Shown: positions 7,962 to 15,435 of the stretch, piece by piece
Position numbering within the stretch: the stretch's first letter is position 1
How the letters are laid out: every line of letters begins with the position of its first letter
Origin: JAWSUT01 sp033549345
Lineage (GTDB): Bacteria; Bacillota; Dethiobacteria; Dethiobacterales; Dethiobacteraceae
Direction: 5' to 3'
Assembly (NCBI GenBank): GCA_033549345.1
Contig: JAWSUT010000034.1
Coordinates: 1-25,882, forward strand
DNA length: 25,882 nt
Position numbers and translations under genes: made by a program
The notes under the pieces: generated by a model
Database searches by the model: none
What the model was told of the DNA's origin: nothing
The model's input: the letters and a program-made list of their open reading frames with translations, nothing else

Positions 7962-8491
7962 TATTCTCTCTCCCTGAACCAAAATTTGGTGCGGCCAAGC
8001 ATAATCACGTCACCCTCACGCAACTCTTTGCTGTCGCCCGCCTGTACTCTTTCGCCGTTCACATAGGTACCGCTGGTAGACCCCAGGTCACGGATATGCC
8101 AGGTGTTGTCTGAAACTAAGAATGAGGCGTGCTGCCGGGAAATGTACTGGTAGTCGGGGAAGCCTGTAATGTTAATCTCATTGTCACGGCCGATTATTAG
8201 CGCCGGTTGTACGTTAAGGCACCGACCGGTTGCCACGCATTCCAGGCCTGCCATTGTTGCAAGCCATGTACCTCTGCCGGACTCGCCTCCCTGCGGCCCG
8301 GGTTGCGGCTGATCGGGGATATTGCCGTTGTGACCAATGTCCGGCGGGATCACAGGCTCGGTTTCAGACGCATCTGACTCCACAGGGTAGTTACACAAAC
8401 CGGGCTTTTCGGGACAATCCGGCCCCTGGCAGAATTCATTTCCTACATCGTTCTTATATTCACATACAGGACACTTTTTGTAACTGGCCAT
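7961..8491 (-). CDS. Zinc-ribbon / FHA-domain phosphothreonine reader
   Basis: 176 aa. The start is ATG 8489-8491 with GAGGAGGAG upstream; it lies 11 bases after the activase stop. The N-terminus MASYKKCPVCEYKND with following Cys residues (FCQGPDC) is a small zinc ribbon. A Pro/Gly-rich linker follows, and the C-terminal ~95 residues form an FHA domain: IIGRDNEI (phosphopeptide Arg), ISRQHASF (Ser-Arg-x-His), and RDLGSTSGTYVNG (Asn of the loop). FHA domains bind phosphothreonine peptides, so this protein should read marks made by the cluster kinase. The stop overlaps the phosphatase start. Confidence 0.93.
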   Translation of the reverse strand: MASYKKCPVCEYKNDVGNEFCQGPDCPEKPGLCNYPVESDASETEPVIPPDIGHNGNIPDQPQPGPQGGESGRGTWLATMAGLECVATGRCLNVQPALIIGRDNEINITGFPDYQYISRQHASFLVSDNTWHIRDLGSTSGTYVNGERVQAGDSKELREGDVIMLGRTKFWFRERE

Positions 8492-8502
8492 GACACTCCT
8501 CC

Positions 8503-9144
8503 TCAACGGTTTTTCCGTAAAATAATACCTTTCCGACGCATCGCCTCTTCAAATTTCTCCGCAAACCCTTTATCAGGGATGCCGATAATGTGAAATTCAC
8601 CATTGCCGCCTACATCGAGCCGGACTGGCCTTCTGTGGCCGTATTCCGCGTCCGTATTAGCAGCGTACCTGCGGACTCGCTCTGAAAGCAAGTGAATCTG
8701 TTGGTTGTCTGACCCGCGCCAGATTTTTCGGTTGGCACTTTCCCGCTCATAGCGCCCGTCAACAAGGATATCAACCTGTTTGAGCAATTCTTTTTTTTCA
8801 CGGGGGCCGTTTTGGATTTCTTCCAGTGTGTATCCGCTGTAAACCATAATATCAAGTGTAGTTTCGGAGCGCAGCGCAGACAGGAGCAAAGCAAGCGGCC
8901 CTGCCTGCTGAAACGGCTCCCCGCCACTTATGGTGATGCCGTCATGATCCGCGGCAAGCGCCTCGATTTCCCGGTAAACATCGGAAATCTCACGGTCATA
9001 GCGCGTCTCACACAAAGCCAGTTCCGGTGCAATACAACCCGGGCAGCCCAGGGTGCAGCCGCGCACCCATAGGCCAATACGCCTGCCCGGGCCGAGATTG
9101 GTTACGTCAGGCAGGATGTAGCCCACACAAATAGCAGTCCTCAC
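8503..9144 (-). CDS. NrdG-like radical SAM activase
   Basis: 213 aa with a GTG start (9142-9144) that overlaps the stop of the AAA+ gene (GTGA). The radical SAM cluster motif is Cys30-x3-Cys34-x2-Cys37 (GCTLGCPGC), and SGGEP (73-77) binds SAM. The layout matches anaerobic ribonucleotide reductase / glycyl-radical activating enzymes, with a C-terminal extension of about 60 residues (RPVRLDVGGNGEFHIIG). The usual partner, a glycyl radical enzyme, is not in the window. Its placement inside a kinase/FHA/AAA+ operon suggests it modifies or activates a protein of this system, but the substrate is unknown. Confidence 0.85.
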   Translation of the reverse strand: MRTAICVGYILPDVTNLGPGRRIGLWVRGCTLGCPGCIAPELALCETRYDREISDVYREIEALAADHDGITISGGEPFQQAGPLALLLSALRSETTLDIMVYSGYTLEEIQNGPREKKELLKQVDILVDGRYERESANRKIWRGSDNQQIHLLSERVRRYAANTDAEYGHRRPVRLDVGGNGEFHIIGIPDKGFAEKFEEAMRRKGIILRKNR

Positions 9145-11159
9145 AGGGTTACACCCACAACATGACGGTATTGCAGTGTGTAGGAAAGCGTTTCCTCGTC
9201 CTTTTTCTCCAGAATCGCATCAACATGCAGACGGCCACCGTCTATTTCCCTGTCAAACATCAGGCTGGCCAAAGGATTGATTACTGTGGTTTCAATTAAG
9301 TTGCCGACGCCTCGCCCGCCGTCTTCAATCTTTTCCCTGGCACAAGCAAGAAGATACTCATGAACCTCAGGCGCAAACGCGACGTCTATCTTTTTGTTAT
9401 CCCTTAGGTCATTGGCGATATTACCCAGCATTTTTTCAATAATCTGCGCCATAACATTTGGCCGGATAAAATCAAAAACAACAAAGTTATTGCCGAAACG
9501 GTTGTAGATTTCCGGCCTCCCCAGTTTGACCTTAAAGTGTTCTTTAATGGCTTTGGTAAATGCGTCTTTGATTTTCCAAAAAGGCGTAAGGTCGTGCTGC
9601 AAATCTCCACCGCAACAATGCGGCCTTTCTTCCGTCATATGCACTTCACCGCAGCGCTGGCATATCCAGGAATAGGGAAGGTTGCTGGGTTTACGGACCA
9701 CGGCAGTTTCACTGACCCTTTCATCAACATAAGCCCCGATATTGCTCGTAAAAATAATGATGGATTCGGAAAAGTAAACGGTCTCCCCGCGTCCGTCTGT
9801 CATGCGTCCATCTTCGAGAATCTGCAGAAACTTATCCATAATTTTCGGATGCGCTTTTTCGATTTCATCAAAAAGCAGAACAGAAAACGGGTTGGCCTTC
9901 ACTTTGTTTGTTAACTGGCCACCCTCTTCATAGCCCACATAGCCGGGAGGGGCGCCGAGCAGTTTTTCGTCTGAATGCTCCTGGGAATACTCGCTCATAT
10001 CAAACCGGATGCAGTCGTCTTCGTCACCAAAGAGGAGCTCTGCCAGAGCTTTGGCAAGTTCTGTTTTGCCCACGCCGGTGGGGCCGGCAAAAAACAAGAT
10101 CCCTTTAGGTTTGCGCCCCGCCGATGAATGCTGCGCACCCGACAGACCCATCACTGAACGCTTGACAATTTCCAGCACAGCGCGGATAGCGGCATCCTGC
10201 CCTTTGACTCGCTTGTGCAGGCGCTCTTCTGCATTAAGAATCTTTGCCTTGCCATCGCCTTTGAGCAGTTCATCCCACGGACTGTTCTGCCGTCCGAATT
10301 TATACCGGCTGATAATTTTCTTTGGCCTGCTGAAATCAATTTTCTCCCGGTTGGAAAGTTCGCGCAGGTTTTGCAGTTCATAGTTTGTCAGGTGGTGTGT
10401 CAGGTCGGTGAATTCAGTCACCAGCTTTTCCAGTTGCCCAGACGGAAGATTGCTGTTGAAAAATCCGCCGGCGCTCGTCTTAAAGTAAAGCTTTCTTTCC
10501 TTGCTGACCGGCAGTTCAATCGACAGTGATTTGGCATAAGGGTTGCCGAAGTAAATCCAACTTGGCAGGTCGTTTATTTTGTCACAGATCAGACAGACCA
10601 CATTGTTTAACATCTTCTTTTCCCAATACATCCTTGTTGCTTCCTGCGAACATTTCAGGAGTTTGACAAACGGCGTCCGCTCATTGGATGAGACCCGGTC
10701 AGGAGATGTGACCAGCCTGGATGCATAATTGATTACTACCGCCACCGGGATTTTTTCCCCCTTCGACGTTTTGCGGATTGCATCAAGTGCCTGGTTGAAA
10801 TCAACGAGGAAGGTTTCGGGCGTTGTTGGCTTAACCGGGTGGCCATGCTCCACCTGTTGCAGGCTCTGTGCATCCGGCTCCCGGCCGGCCAGTATCCGGT
10901 CAAAAATCTCCTTTTCCCGTTCCGAACGGAAGGTCATGCCGTCAACCATGTCATAAAAAGCCACAGACTGGTAACCCCGCTCCCGCAGAAACATATAGAG
11001 CACCTCCGGCAACGGAAAGTATTGCAGTTTGCGCGCCTGGCCATCCCCCGTGTAATAGGGCAGACGGTCATAGATATTCCCGTCGAATAAAAACAATGTT
11101 TTTAAAGTAAGATAACGGTCAAATTCTTCAAGCCAGCGGGTTAACTCTTCCTGTGACAT
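9141..11159 (-). CDS. ClpB-D2-like AAA+ unfoldase with zinc-knuckle insertion
   Basis: 672 aa. Residues ~300-640 form one AAA+ module of Clp/HSP100 D2 type: Walker A GPTGVGKT (359-366), pore loop PPGYVGYEEGG (404-414), Walker B LLFDE (428-432), sensor 1 TSN (471-473), Arg finger in RPEIYNRFG (R554) and sensor 2 GGRG (614-617). The aromatic GYVG pore loop implies peptide threading. Between sensor 1 and the Arg finger sits an insertion with CQRC and HCC (Cys500, 503, 515, 516), a likely zinc knuckle. The first ~290 residues (LFLFDGNIYDRLPYY; Walker-B-like VAVVINYA) look like a degenerate ATPase or adaptor domain. The start ATG follows the coiled-coil gene stop by 2 bases. Confidence 0.88.
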   Translation of the reverse strand: MSQEELTRWLEEFDRYLTLKTLFLFDGNIYDRLPYYTGDGQARKLQYFPLPEVLYMFLRERGYQSVAFYDMVDGMTFRSEREKEIFDRILAGREPDAQSLQQVEHGHPVKPTTPETFLVDFNQALDAIRKTSKGEKIPVAVVINYASRLVTSPDRVSSNERTPFVKLLKCSQEATRMYWEKKMLNNVVCLICDKINDLPSWIYFGNPYAKSLSIELPVSKERKLYFKTSAGGFFNSNLPSGQLEKLVTEFTDLTHHLTNYELQNLRELSNREKIDFSRPKKIISRYKFGRQNSPWDELLKGDGKAKILNAEERLHKRVKGQDAAIRAVLEIVKRSVMGLSGAQHSSAGRKPKGILFFAGPTGVGKTELAKALAELLFGDEDDCIRFDMSEYSQEHSDEKLLGAPPGYVGYEEGGQLTNKVKANPFSVLLFDEIEKAHPKIMDKFLQILEDGRMTDGRGETVYFSESIIIFTSNIGAYVDERVSETAVVRKPSNLPYSWICQRCGEVHMTEERPHCCGGDLQHDLTPFWKIKDAFTKAIKEHFKVKLGRPEIYNRFGNNFVVFDFIRPNVMAQIIEKMLGNIANDLRDNKKIDVAFAPEVHEYLLACAREKIEDGGRGVGNLIETTVINPLASLMFDREIDGGRLHVDAILEKKDEETLSYTLQYRHVVGVTL

Positions 11160-11161
11160 GT

Positions 11162-12382
11162 CTACGGCCTCCTGTATTCCGGACGTTCATAGGCATAGAA
11201 ATCATCTTCCTCATCCACCAAGGCCGGCGACGCCGACCCTTCCTGCATTATCGCGGCAAAGTTGCCTTTTTCCGGCTCCTGGCGCCAGTTGGTCCGCAGA
11301 AAAATTCCGTGGGCTGAGAGTTTTTTCCCGAGAACAGCGTGATCCTTACACCACCGTCGGCATTTTTCAACAGCTGCCGCCTCGGGTGTGAGTGTGTCAT
11401 TTTCACTCTTGTGCAGAAGCATAAACTCCTGTCGCATTGTATTGTCACGCCCCATGCTGATGCGCACCGCTTCTCCGTCAGGCGTCCTGAAATAAAGATC
11501 TTTAACACCGGGAACGGCAGCCTGTCCGGATGGAGGCCGCACTTCAATCACATCGTAACCCATTTCATTCAGCAGTACATCTCTGACATTGTCAATGACC
11601 TTGTTTTTGGCCAGTTCCTGTTGAATGGCTTTTTCCACGTCCGATGAGAGGCGCTGAGCCTGGACATTCAGTACGGCAACGCCCTCAAACGCCCGATCCA
11701 GGCTGCTTTGGGCAAACAAACCCTGCAATCGCTCCAGCATCAGGGCCGCATCACGCTTTTGGTTTTCTTCGGGCGCCCGCCTGACCAACGACTGAATTAT
11801 GGCAAACAACCTGTCGCCGTCCCGTTGCAGCGTTTCCCGTTTTCTTTCCCAGTCAATATACCGGTCTGCCGCGGAACACACATACTGGTTCACATACATC
11901 CGCAGGCTCTCGAGGCGGTTATAATCAAAGGTGTCAAACCCGGCCCTTTCGATATCTTCCAGCGTCTTCTGGAAACGGGCGCGCTGGTTACCAAGCATAG
12001 GTTCCCATTCCGCAGGAATGCGGGCAAGCTGCTCACGTATCTTATGGGCCATTTCTATCATGGCAGCCTTTTTCTCCATAAGCATCTGACTTTTGTCTTT
12101 ACCCGCAGCCGTCGTGGTCGGTGCCTTGACTGACGCTTTCGTCATTATCGCTTTTTCCTGTTCTCTACGGTGGAGTTCACGGCCGATTTCCTGCAATTTT
12201 TTCATGGCAACAATGCGTTCTTTGACTTCGGCAACTTCTTTCTTTCTTTTTTCCTCTTCCCGGCGGCGCCTTTCCTCCTCCTGGCGCTTTCTCTCTTCTT
12301 CCATCCTGCGCTTTGCTTCCTCTTCCATGCGGCGCAATTCTGCTGCTGATATGCTGTAAGACTCATACGACGAGGAACTCAT
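11162..12382 (-). CDS. Charged coiled-coil protein
   Basis: 406 aa. I chose ATG 12380-12382 because a GGGGGG-rich site lies about 7 bases upstream; an upstream frame adds 13 residues without a site. Residues ~10-75 are an almost uninterrupted Glu/Arg/Lys helix (for example RRMEEEAKRRMEEERKR), a long single helix or coiled coil. The middle is helical. The last ~150 residues form a globular part with NEMGYDVIEVRPP, DLYFRTPDGEAVRISMGRD and a Cys pair (KCRRWC). I do not recognise a catalytic motif. It is translationally close-coupled to the AAA+ gene downstream, so it may be that unfoldase's adaptor or scaffold. Confidence 0.85.
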   Translation of the reverse strand: MSSSSYESYSISAAELRRMEEEAKRRMEEERKRQEEERRRREEEKRKKEVAEVKERIVAMKKLQEIGRELHRREQEKAIMTKASVKAPTTTAAGKDKSQMLMEKKAAMIEMAHKIREQLARIPAEWEPMLGNQRARFQKTLEDIERAGFDTFDYNRLESLRMYVNQYVCSAADRYIDWERKRETLQRDGDRLFAIIQSLVRRAPEENQKRDAALMLERLQGLFAQSSLDRAFEGVAVLNVQAQRLSSDVEKAIQQELAKNKVIDNVRDVLLNEMGYDVIEVRPPSGQAAVPGVKDLYFRTPDGEAVRISMGRDNTMRQEFMLLHKSENDTLTPEAAAVEKCRRWCKDHAVLGKKLSAHGIFLRTNWRQEPEKGNFAAIMQEGSASPALVDEEDDFYAYERPEYRRP

Positions 12383-12431
12383 TGCCTTACCCCCCTTATC
12401 CTCGGTTAAACATAAAGACAAGGACTAGCCT

Positions 12432-12574
12432 TCATCCTTGTGGGCACTGAAAAACTCTTTGGCAATTGCCACATGGTATCTGCCGGCCAATTAGCTCGCG
12501 GTTCGTCTCAGCTATCTCATGTTTCCCCTGGGTTTTTTAAAACCACATACGGGACATTCTTTGTAATTTCTCAT
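12432..12574 (-). pseudogene. Mini zinc-ribbon protein interrupted by a -1 frameshift
   Basis: From ATG 12572-12574 the frame reads MRNYKECPVCGFKK, then stops at TAG 12512-12514. Shifting by -1 inside an A6 run (plus-strand T6 at about 12533-12538) opens a second frame ending in PCGNCQRVFQCPQG and TGA at 12432-12434. Joined, this is a ~49-aa protein with CPVC and CGNC knuckles, closely like the ribbon that starts the FHA protein. The gene fits tightly in the train: 43 bp after the alpha-CTD-like gene and 49 bp before the coiled-coil gene. It may be a sequencing error in the A-run, a real pseudogene, or a recoding or transcriptional-slippage site. Confidence 0.65.
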
Positions 12575-12617
12575 AACATACATCCACATCACATCCCTAT
12601 TCAACTGAAATATCTGA

Positions 12618-13478
12618 TCAATCAGGACGTAACCGGTAGCCGTACTCGATAAGAATTTCTTTAATGGCGTCCAAATCCGTGCGGGATAACCGCCAGCCGG
12701 TTAGCCGTCTAAGGTCATGGTCCGAACACTGCACGAGGTCACCTAATGTTTTTATCCCGCCTGCTATTAAACAACGATATGCACGGATACTTAAGTCCAA
12801 CTCTTCAAGGGTAATTCGCTCCGGGTTAGGATGAACGACTCTTATGGCAGGTTTGAGTTTAGGCAAATGCTCCGGTTCAGTTTTAATAACAGGCTTGCTC
12901 CTTTGTCGAACCGGATGCCTTTTGTTACTTTCTCTGCAAAACAAATCCCAGCTTGCATTAAAATCCAGGTTTTTCTTTTTAAGGTCGGACAGACCCCATT
13001 CATTGATTTTATGGCCGACATCAAGGCAATTGTTATAGTCGTCGCCAATTATAGACTCCGGCCACCATCTGATTTTTATCAGGTTTAGTAAAAAAGCAAA
13101 CGGGTAGCCGCCGCCGGCCCGCAGCCAGCCGCCTTCCCGCAAGACCAGTTCCGCATGGCTGTCGTACCGGCCGCTCCAGGGCGGTATGTCAAAAGCTGGC
13201 GGAAGCTGTTCGAATCGTATTAACTTACCCCCGTCGGACCTGTCAAAAACAAACTGGCCCTGTTCAAAAAGCTCGTTTGCAAACAGCGGCACAACGCCGA
13301 AATAATTAAAAGGGTAGCTTTGCGCTGCCTCTCCGCCACGTTTTGTGATATATTCCGTTTCAGGCCGGGGGTTAATATAAAGGGCAATCTCATGATAGTA
13401 CGATATAACCAGGTTAATCACTTTAATCTGCAGGCTGTTGTCCGGTAAAACACCGGCATAGAAAAAATCACACCCCAT
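12618..13478 (-). CDS. Unknown domain fused to an RNA-polymerase-alpha-CTD-like domain
   Basis: 286 aa from ATG 13476-13478 (GGGAGGG about 7 bases upstream; the longer frame has no site). The last ~65 residues match the alpha C-terminal domain fold of RpoA: ITLEELDLSIRAYRCLIAGG, IKTLGDLVQCSDHDLRRLTG, then a helix LDAIKEILIEYGYRLRPD, equivalent to the conserved L.LS.R..N.L...GI.T...L.....L....N.G...L.EI...L...G.. pattern. In RpoA this domain binds UP-element DNA and activators. The first ~190 residues are rich in Trp, Tyr and Phe and are not recognised. No RpoA N-terminal dimerisation domain is present, so it is not a polymerase subunit. It may bind DNA or protein partners for the cluster. Confidence 0.8.
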   Translation of the reverse strand: MGCDFFYAGVLPDNSLQIKVINLVISYYHEIALYINPRPETEYITKRGGEAAQSYPFNYFGVVPLFANELFEQGQFVFDRSDGGKLIRFEQLPPAFDIPPWSGRYDSHAELVLREGGWLRAGGGYPFAFLLNLIKIRWWPESIIGDDYNNCLDVGHKINEWGLSDLKKKNLDFNASWDLFCRESNKRHPVRQRSKPVIKTEPEHLPKLKPAIRVVHPNPERITLEELDLSIRAYRCLIAGGIKTLGDLVQCSDHDLRRLTGWRLSRTDLDAIKEILIEYGYRLRPD

Positions 13479-13594
13479 CAATACCCTCCCACGCAGCCGG
13501 CAGAGTCTCTTTTGGAGACTGAGGTCCAGGCACCGTTGCCTTACCGCACCCATCCGGCATACAGTTCGGCTGCAAAAGCTGCCATCCGTTTGCG

Positions 13595-13810
13595 TTAACT
13601 GCCGTATCCGCGCTCATTTTTAATCTGGCGCAGCACTTCTTCCAGTTCCTGCATACCAACCAGAGTGCCCGGGACTTCCCGGTCCCACCGGTTCCAGAAC
13701 TGCTGCTCAAAACGCTCCGCCACCTCGTCCTGCCAATGCTCACGGGTAGCCTGCCAGACACCCCTGAGAAACAACCATTCCTTTTTCAGGCGCACGAAGC
13801 TTTCCCCCAT
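13595..13810 (-). CDS. Small helical protein with W-x-D signature
   Basis: 71 aa, strongly helical and rich in Glu, Arg and Trp. The block HWQDEVAERFEQQF aligns residue by residue with SWEDQEYDRFKREF and VWRDEKYRQFERLY of the two WXG100-like proteins encoded at 15089-15364 and 14781-15056 (W-x-D-x5-F-x3-F/Y), so I treat it as a third, shorter member. The frame starts at ATG 13808-13810, 47 bp after the ParB-like gene. The ribosome-binding site is GAGAGGTG-like, about 7-10 bases upstream. The function is unknown; a secreted or structural substrate of the FtsK-like motor is a reasonable guess. Confidence 0.7.
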   Translation of the reverse strand: MGESFVRLKKEWLFLRGVWQATREHWQDEVAERFEQQFWNRWDREVPGTLVGMQELEEVLRQIKNERGYGS

Positions 13811-13857
13811 GAAATCACACCTCTCAGTCTATACGTTGGCCTAGCAACCTGACACAA

Positions 13858-14760
13858 TTATGCTTTTCGCGGCACATCCGATGTACTGGCAGGAATTTCC
13901 GCCCAGCCGAGTTCACGGGCAACAGCAATACGGTGGCGGCCATTGGTGATGGAGTACTGCGGTTCGCCTTCCCACCGCTCCAAACGGATATGGTCATGCC
14001 CGAAAAAAGCGTCATACACCCTTTGTTCACCGTCCTGGTAATCCCGGCCCGAATCCCTGTCCCGCTCCCCAAAGTAGCTGCTGCCCCGTGCGAGGTCTTC
14101 CTTCAGGGCAGGCAAAACATCCGCTTCCAATGTCCCGAACCCGTATCTCATTTCCTCCCGTGCTGTTTTCCCGAACGCAAGGTCTTCAGGAATTTCCGCA
14201 AGATTAATTTCGTCCAGGGGTACCCAACGGTATCCGTCCGGCAGCGGGTAGCCGGAAAGAGCACTCTTTCCGGTCTCGGTACCGGCCCCCGTAGAATTGA
14301 AACTGGGTTTCTCTGCCGGGGAGCCGAGGGCAAGCCCGGAACTCTGTACCATTGTGTAAGCCTGCAGTTGTTCAACGCTCTCTTTCAGGAAGTGCCTAGC
14401 CCTGACGGTAACATCGCCGGCCAGTTCTTTGAGTTTCTCAGCCTGGCGCCCGTACTGCTGCTGCCGTTCGGTCAAAAGCTTACGCAGATGGTACGTGCGG
14501 CGCAGGTATTCTTCGGCCTCTTCAAGCTTGTGAGCGGCGTACCGCCTCTCTTCCTCATTCCTGGCTTCCTCATAAGCCTGTTGCCAGTGTCGCATCCGGC
14601 GCTCCCCGTCGCGCCAGCGGCCTTCCAGCTCTTCCGCCGTCTGACGGGCATCCCTTTCCAGAGCGTGCATAGCCTCACGGGCCCTGCCGGCAAAGTGGGC
14701 TAGGGCCTCTTCCAGTTCTTTCAGCGAATCAAAAGAGCGAAGGTTAACTCCTCGTTTCAT
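13858..14760 (-). CDS. Coiled-coil protein with C-terminal ParB-like domain
   Basis: 300 aa, ATG 14758-14760 with AAGGAAGGA upstream and 20 bp after the WXG-like gene. Residues ~10-145 are helical coiled coil and contain RWRDGERRM, a possible W-x-D turn like that of the small neighbours. A Gly/Ser/Thr linker follows (~146-165). The C-terminal ~130 residues include QYSITNGRHRIAVARELGWA, which matches the GxxRxxAxxxLG core motif of the ParB/sulfiredoxin fold. In polymorphic toxins and nucleases this fold is often C-terminal behind a secretion-targeting helical region, so an effector role is possible. It could equally be a DNA-associated scaffold. No immunity gene is evident next to it. Confidence 0.7.
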   Translation of the reverse strand: MKRGVNLRSFDSLKELEEALAHFAGRAREAMHALERDARQTAEELEGRWRDGERRMRHWQQAYEEARNEEERRYAAHKLEEAEEYLRRTYHLRKLLTERQQQYGRQAEKLKELAGDVTVRARHFLKESVEQLQAYTMVQSSGLALGSPAEKPSFNSTGAGTETGKSALSGYPLPDGYRWVPLDEINLAEIPEDLAFGKTAREEMRYGFGTLEADVLPALKEDLARGSSYFGERDRDSGRDYQDGEQRVYDAFFGHDHIRLERWEGEPQYSITNGRHRIAVARELGWAEIPASTSDVPRKA

Positions 14761-14780
14761 TGCAAAATTCCTTCCTTCGC

Positions 14781-15056
14781 TTAATAACGGTGCTCCTGAT
14801 ACCGGCGCAACGGTTTCTCTTTTTCCCGCAGGCAGTGCGAGAAATGCTCGGCGTTTTTACAGAAATGCTCCAGTTGAGCCATTGTTTCAGCATACAGGCG
14901 CTCAAACTGCCGATATTTCTCGTCGCGCCAGACATCTTTCAGGTTATTAAAACTCCCGTTTAACGCACTCTTCCTTTGTCGCACCGACGAAGCCATACCT
15001 TCAAGTAAAACGGCAAATCTTTTTAGTTCATCCGGGTCTACCACCGCTTTGGGCAT
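14781..15056 (-). CDS. WXG100-like small helical protein B
   Basis: 91 aa, two predicted helices around a VWRDEKYRQF turn, in the position of the W-x-G hairpin of ESAT-6/WXG100 proteins but with Asp for Gly. The N-terminus VVDPDELKRFAVLLEG is nearly the same as that of the neighbouring paralog (VHVDPDKLRSFAGELKK). Length and layout match the WXG100 family, whose members are secreted as helical-hairpin dimers by FtsK/EssC-type ATPases. It is 32 bp downstream of paralog A and two genes from the FtsK-like motor. The start is ATG 15054-15056 with GGAGGTGCAAGC upstream. Confidence 0.82.
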   Translation of the reverse strand: MPKAVVDPDELKRFAVLLEGMASSVRQRKSALNGSFNNLKDVWRDEKYRQFERLYAETMAQLEHFCKNAEHFSHCLREKEKPLRRYQEHRY

Positions 15057-15088
15057 GCTTGCACCTCCAAACGTTAAAGTTATTAACC

Positions 15089-15364
15089 TCAGCGACCGCG
15101 CTTAAGAAATTCCTCAATGACCGACGCGTCGGTCTCCAGCTTCGGAACAAGCTTGCCGGCTTCACCGACAAACGTCTTCAGCACCTGCCTGACGGGGATA
15201 AATTCCCGTTTGAACCTGTCGTATTCCTGGTCCTCCCAACTGGCCCCAAGGCGGTTTAGTTCATTATTTAAAACATTAAAATAATTGTCGACTACGTCCG
15301 TAAACTTTTTTAACTCTCCGGCAAACGACCGCAGTTTATCCGGATCAACATGTACCTGACTCAA
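15089..15364 (-). CDS. WXG100-like small helical protein A
   Basis: 91 aa when started at TTG 15362-15364, which has GGAGG at 15373-15377 (8-nt spacer) and yields MSQVHVDPDKL; the longer ATG start adds 19 residues without a site. The chosen length equals that of paralog B. The centre reads SWEDQEYDRFKREF, a W-x-D hairpin. As the first gene after the FtsK-like ATPase, it is the prime candidate substrate or cofactor of that motor. Family knowledge: WXG100 proteins form helical hairpin dimers; the W-x-D variant is an observation here, not a named class that I can confirm. Confidence 0.82.
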   Translation of the reverse strand: MSQVHVDPDKLRSFAGELKKFTDVVDNYFNVLNNELNRLGASWEDQEYDRFKREFIPVRQVLKTFVGEAGKLVPKLETDASVIEEFLKRGR

Positions 15365-15435
15365 ACGAAACACCTCCTTTTTGCTGATCACAGAACTCCT
15401 TTGAAACATTATATGCGGCAATAACCGTAATCATC

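Noticed and set aside
12530..12545. Programmed -1 frameshift site
   Set aside because: AAAAAAC is suggestive, but the codon phase does not match the classical X XXY YYZ layout; sequencing error or mutation is equally likely, so it is not claimed.
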